Of a DNA stretch of 64,000 bases, positions 61,343-64,000 are shown in pieces (within the stretch, counting starts at the first letter, position 1; every line of letters starts with the position of its first letter). Source of the stretch: Streptomyces albus subsp. chlorinus (GTDB taxonomy: Bacteria; Actinomycetota; Actinomycetes; Streptomycetales; Streptomycetaceae); contig NZ_VJOK01000001.1 in the NCBI RefSeq assembly GCF_013302895.1, positions 376,523-440,522 on the forward strand, written 5' to 3'. A program made the position numbers and the translations under genes. A model generated the notes under the pieces. That model made no database searches. It saw only the letters and a list, made by a program, of their open reading frames with translations, and was not told the DNA's origin.

Positions 61343-61606
61343 GGTACGCCCGGCTTCCGGGGCAGCGGCGCGCGGGTCGCACCGCGCGGGCGCACTGTGC
61401 GATACCCCACACCCGCCCGAGCTTCCGCGCGCCAAGAAGACCTCGACGGATGGCAACGCCCTTGCGCCGCCGCATGGTTGCGCGTTCAGCAGGGGGTGGG
61501 GTCGGCACGGGACCCCGTCTCCTCCCCCTGGCCGCGGGCCTGGACACTCAGCCGGTCCCGCAGAATTCACAACGGAGCGTACATCCCTGCGCGCCTCGGA
61601 ACGATC

Positions 61607-63892
61607 ATGCATGGCGAAGTGATCATGCATGCAGAAAGCACCACGCCCATGCCCCCCATATCCCGAGCCGGCACCGGCCGGCGGCGCCACGGCCCACTGA
61701 CCGCCGCACTGTGCGCCCTCGGCCTGCTGGCCGGACTGACCGGCTGCGCCCACGTCGAGCCCACCGACCGGCGCGGAACCCGGCAGGCCGGCGCGCCCCA
61801 CCAGGCCGCTCCCGTCCCCACCGGCACCTGGGCCGGCGCCGGCGGCCGGGTCCGCACGGCCGAGTCCGTACTGCAGATCGTCGCGCACCCGGACGACGAC
61901 CTGTACTTCATCAACCCGGAGACCGCCCAGTCGCTCCGCTCGGGCCGGCCGCTGACCACGGTGTATCTGACCTCCGGCGAGTCCGACGGCGTCAACGCCC
62001 CGCGCCGCCAGGTACCGGGTGCCGCGGCACCGGCCCGCAAGCCGGGCGACCGGGGCGACAAAGCGGTGTACGCAGAGGCCCGGCAGAACGGCATACGCGC
62101 CGCCTACGCCGAGATGGCCACCGGCGACCGCGCCACCCCCTGGAAGCGCACCGTCCTGCACACGGCGGGCGGCGGCCGGGCCGAGCTGGACACCCTGGAG
62201 GGGCACCCGCACATCCGCCTGGTGTGGGACCTGCTCCACGAGGCCGGGACCCTCACCGGCGACCGTCCGCACAGCCTCTACGGCCTGTGGAAGGGCGAGA
62301 CGTCCCGACTGGGCTCGCAGCTGACGTCCGCGGGTCCGGTCACCCGCGGCTTCCACGTCACGCGCGGCGCGCTCGTGGACACCCTCGTCGGCCACCTGCG
62401 CCGCTTCCGGCCGACACAGATCCGGATGCAGGACCCCACACCCGGCCGGCTCGACCGCGGCGGCGCCTACGCCGACCACCAGGACCACTTCGCGGGCGCC
62501 CGGTTCGTGCAGGAGGCCCTGGCCCGGTACGGGGACGAGGCGGCCCGCGGCAGGGTGCCGCACTTCACGGTCGCCACCTACCTCGGCTACTTCAACGGCG
62601 GTCTGCCGCCCGTACTCGGCCGCAGAACGGCGGAGAACAAGCTCCGCACCCTGGACACCTACGCGTGGACCGACCGCGCCGAGCGGCCCTGCGCGTTCGC
62701 GGCCGGCTGCGGCGATCTGAAGATGGTGCCGCGCCGGCAGCACCACGGCTGGTCGCACGGCATACGGCACACCGGCGGGGACTCCGTCTCCTGGCTGCGG
62801 GCCGGTGCGGACGGCGCGCTGTGGGCGTACGGGGTCCTGGACGGCCGGATCGCCGTCCGCCACCGCCCGCCCGGCGCGCACGCCCGCTGGAGCGCCCCCG
62901 TCCTGCTGCCGGACAAAGGCATCGATCCCACGCTCACCGCCGTCGGCCTGCCCGACGGACGTACCGCGCTCCTCGGCACCCGTACCGTCACCGAGGACGG
63001 CCCCGGCGGCTACCGCAGGGAGGTCGGCTGGACCGTGCAGCGCCCCGGCGGCGCGGGGGCCGGCTCCCCCGCCGGATTCGGGCCCTGGCACTCCCTGGGC
63101 ACCCCCGAGCCCGGCGACCTGGCGGGGCTCTCGGACATCAGCGCCCCGGCCGCCGCGGTCACCCCCGACGGCACCGTGACCGCCGTCGTCCGCACCTCCC
63201 GCCACCAGCTCGCCGCCCGCGTCCGGCAGCCGGACGGCACCTGGCTGCCGTGGCGGGCACTCGGCGGCACCGGGGTGCACGGCGACCCGGCCGCGGCTGT
63301 CGACGGCGGCGGCCGGCTGTTCGTCTTCGGTGCCACGGCGCGAACGGTGCTCGCCTGGACCCGGCCGGCTGCCGGCGGCCCGCTCTCGGGCCCGTCCGCG
63401 ACCGGGCTGCCCGCCGTCACAGGCCCGCTCACGGTGCGCCGCGACGGCCACGACGCCGTACGCCTCCACATGCGCGCCCCCGGCTCCGGGCACGTGCTCA
63501 CCGCCCGGATCGGCGCCGCCGGGCTCGGCACACCGGGCGGCCCGGTCCGCCCGGCGCGGGTCGCGGACCTGGGCGGGGCCGCCGGGTACGGCCCCGTCGC
63601 CGTCACCCGCCTCCCCGACGGCCGCACACTGCTCGCGGCCCGCGCGGAGAACGGCGACCTGCAGACCGCAGTCGTCGACGAGCGCCAGGACACGGCCGGT
63701 GGCGCCCCGCGCGCCGAGACGGTGGCCGCCCGTGTCCGGTGGAGCAGGACCGGCTTCCTGTGCGCCGGCGCCCCGGCGGGTGTCTCCGGCCCTCGCGACG
63801 GGGACGCCGATCTCGCCGTGGCGGGACTGGACGGCCACCTGTACTGGGCCCGCACGGGCGGGAGCGGCACCGTGGGCTGGAGCCGCGCCTGA
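61607..63892 (+). CDS. PIG-L family deacetylase-like lipoprotein with C-terminal propeller-like domain
   Basis: 761 aa. A Lipobox (LLAGLTGC) lies near residue 47. PIG-L domain, about residues 85-370: VLQIVAHPDDDLYFINP (Zn His-Asp), TVYLTSGESDG, and DHQDHFAGARFVQEAL (second His). Family members remove N-acetyl groups from amino sugars. Residues about 390-761 contain repeated short blades (LRAGADGALWAYG, ARVRQPDGTWLPWRALGG, VAGLDGHLYWARTGG) of a glycan- or surface-binding propeller. Start ATG 61607; ATG 61625 is an equal alternative as GATCATGCAT is duplicated. No good ribosome site. Confidence 0.85.
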   Translation: MHGEVIMHAESTTPMPPISRAGTGRRRHGPLTAALCALGLLAGLTGCAHVEPTDRRGTRQAGAPHQAAPVPTGTWAGAGGRVRTAESVLQIVAHPDDDLYFINPETAQSLRSGRPLTTVYLTSGESDGVNAPRRQVPGAAAPARKPGDRGDKAVYAEARQNGIRAAYAEMATGDRATPWKRTVLHTAGGGRAELDTLEGHPHIRLVWDLLHEAGTLTGDRPHSLYGLWKGETSRLGSQLTSAGPVTRGFHVTRGALVDTLVGHLRRFRPTQIRMQDPTPGRLDRGGAYADHQDHFAGARFVQEALARYGDEAARGRVPHFTVATYLGYFNGGLPPVLGRRTAENKLRTLDTYAWTDRAERPCAFAAGCGDLKMVPRRQHHGWSHGIRHTGGDSVSWLRAGADGALWAYGVLDGRIAVRHRPPGAHARWSAPVLLPDKGIDPTLTAVGLPDGRTALLGTRTVTEDGPGGYRREVGWTVQRPGGAGAGSPAGFGPWHSLGTPEPGDLAGLSDISAPAAAVTPDGTVTAVVRTSRHQLAARVRQPDGTWLPWRALGGTGVHGDPAAAVDGGGRLFVFGATARTVLAWTRPAAGGPLSGPSATGLPAVTGPLTVRRDGHDAVRLHMRAPGSGHVLTARIGAAGLGTPGGPVRPARVADLGGAAGYGPVAVTRLPDGRTLLAARAENGDLQTAVVDERQDTAGGAPRAETVAARVRWSRTGFLCAGAPAGVSGPRDGDADLAVAGLDGHLYWARTGGSGTVGWSRA

Positions 63893-64000
63893 CGCCCGGG
63901 GGCGGGCGGCCTCTCAGCCCGCAGGGCGCCGGTGCGGTGCCTTACCCGGCGCGGCGGGCACGCCCCTGCCCCCTGTCCGCCAGGGCCCGGGTCCCCGGGG
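63893..64000. other. Window end
   Basis: No defined gene. A leftward frame ending TAA at 63942-63944 (ALADRGQGRARRAG) could be the tail of a gene beyond the edge, but too little is visible. Confidence 0.25.

Noticed and set aside
63942..64000. Tail of a leftward gene at the right edge
   Set aside because: Fewer than 20 codons are visible and no family can be recognised.
1..64000. CRISPR array, tRNA/rRNA genes, insertion sequences, integrase or attachment sites
   Set aside because: No spaced direct-repeat array, cloverleaf sequence, transposase or recombinase was found; the repeats seen are short local tandem or inverted repeats.

Overview
The window is high-GC actinobacterial chromosome, almost certainly Streptomyces. 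Evidence: coding regions with G/C at nearly every third position, many GTG and a few TTG starts, a rare TTA (bldA-type) codon, CebR-, DasR- and iron-box-like operators, a Cys-ended attenuation leader peptide, and families typical of the genus (STAS-ANTAR fusion, ECF41 sigma factor, DUF574 methyltransferase, FxsB-type radical SAM enzyme, I36 inhibitor). I saw no tRNA, rRNA, CRISPR array, transposase or phage module.

Layout. 1-4.2 kb: a MerR regulator divergent from an oxidoreductase, glutathione peroxidase, LysE exporter, ATP-grasp protein and secreted trypsin-like protease. 4.5-5.8 kb: small HTH regulator divergent from a STAS-ANTAR protein. 5.9-9.8 kb: a same-strand set holding a prenyl diphosphate synthase, an MpaB-type oxygenase and an amino-acid hydroxylase-like dioxygenase, with no recognisable terpene cyclase. 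10-12 kb: GH6 cellulase behind two CebR-like boxes. 12.2-17.2 kb: mycothiol-dependent DinB-like enzyme, MFS exporter, secreted DUF642-like protein, acyltransferase-like protein. 17.5-19.1 kb: a compact RiPP locus (signal-bearing precursor ending LFNR, hairpin, FxsB-type radical SAM/SPASM enzyme). 19.4-23 kb: hemerythrin protein, a TPR-gene remnant, a UvrA-like ATPase lacking the UvrB-binding insert.

23.1-28.7 kb: an apparent sulfur-responsive operon: promoter, 22-codon leader peptide ending in Cys, sugar-type ABC importer, AhpD/CMD protein and acyl-CoA-dehydrogenase-like flavoprotein, divergent from a frameshifted AraC regulator. 29.9-30.9 kb: a decayed heme-uptake locus (HtaA domain and FecCD permease fragments). 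31-41.5 kb: MFS, DUF2071, ECF41 sigma, nitroreductase, GvpU-like protein, pirin, DoxX-like protein, a membrane protein, I36 inhibitor, DUF574 methyltransferase, and a siderophore-binding lipoprotein under an iron box.

42.3-49.7 kb: a small biosynthetic cluster: A-T-TE synthetase with no condensation domain, extended SDR, a GNAT-aminotransferase fusion and a detached ATP-grasp enzyme. A 2-oxo-acid-derived product is plausible but unproven. 50.4-58.5 kb: GH16 glucanase, then an alpha-xyloside/alpha-glucoside system (LacI regulator, binding lipoprotein, two permeases, GH31 enzyme) with a perfect LacI-type operator. 58.7-63.9 kb: MFS exporter divergent from a double Lrp/AsnC regulator, and a PIG-L deacetylase-like lipoprotein.

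The strongest candidates for undescribed biology are the LFNR precursor/FxsB pair, the A-T-TE/GNAT-aminotransferase cluster, and the Cys-leader operon that pairs a sugar-type importer with oxidoreductases.
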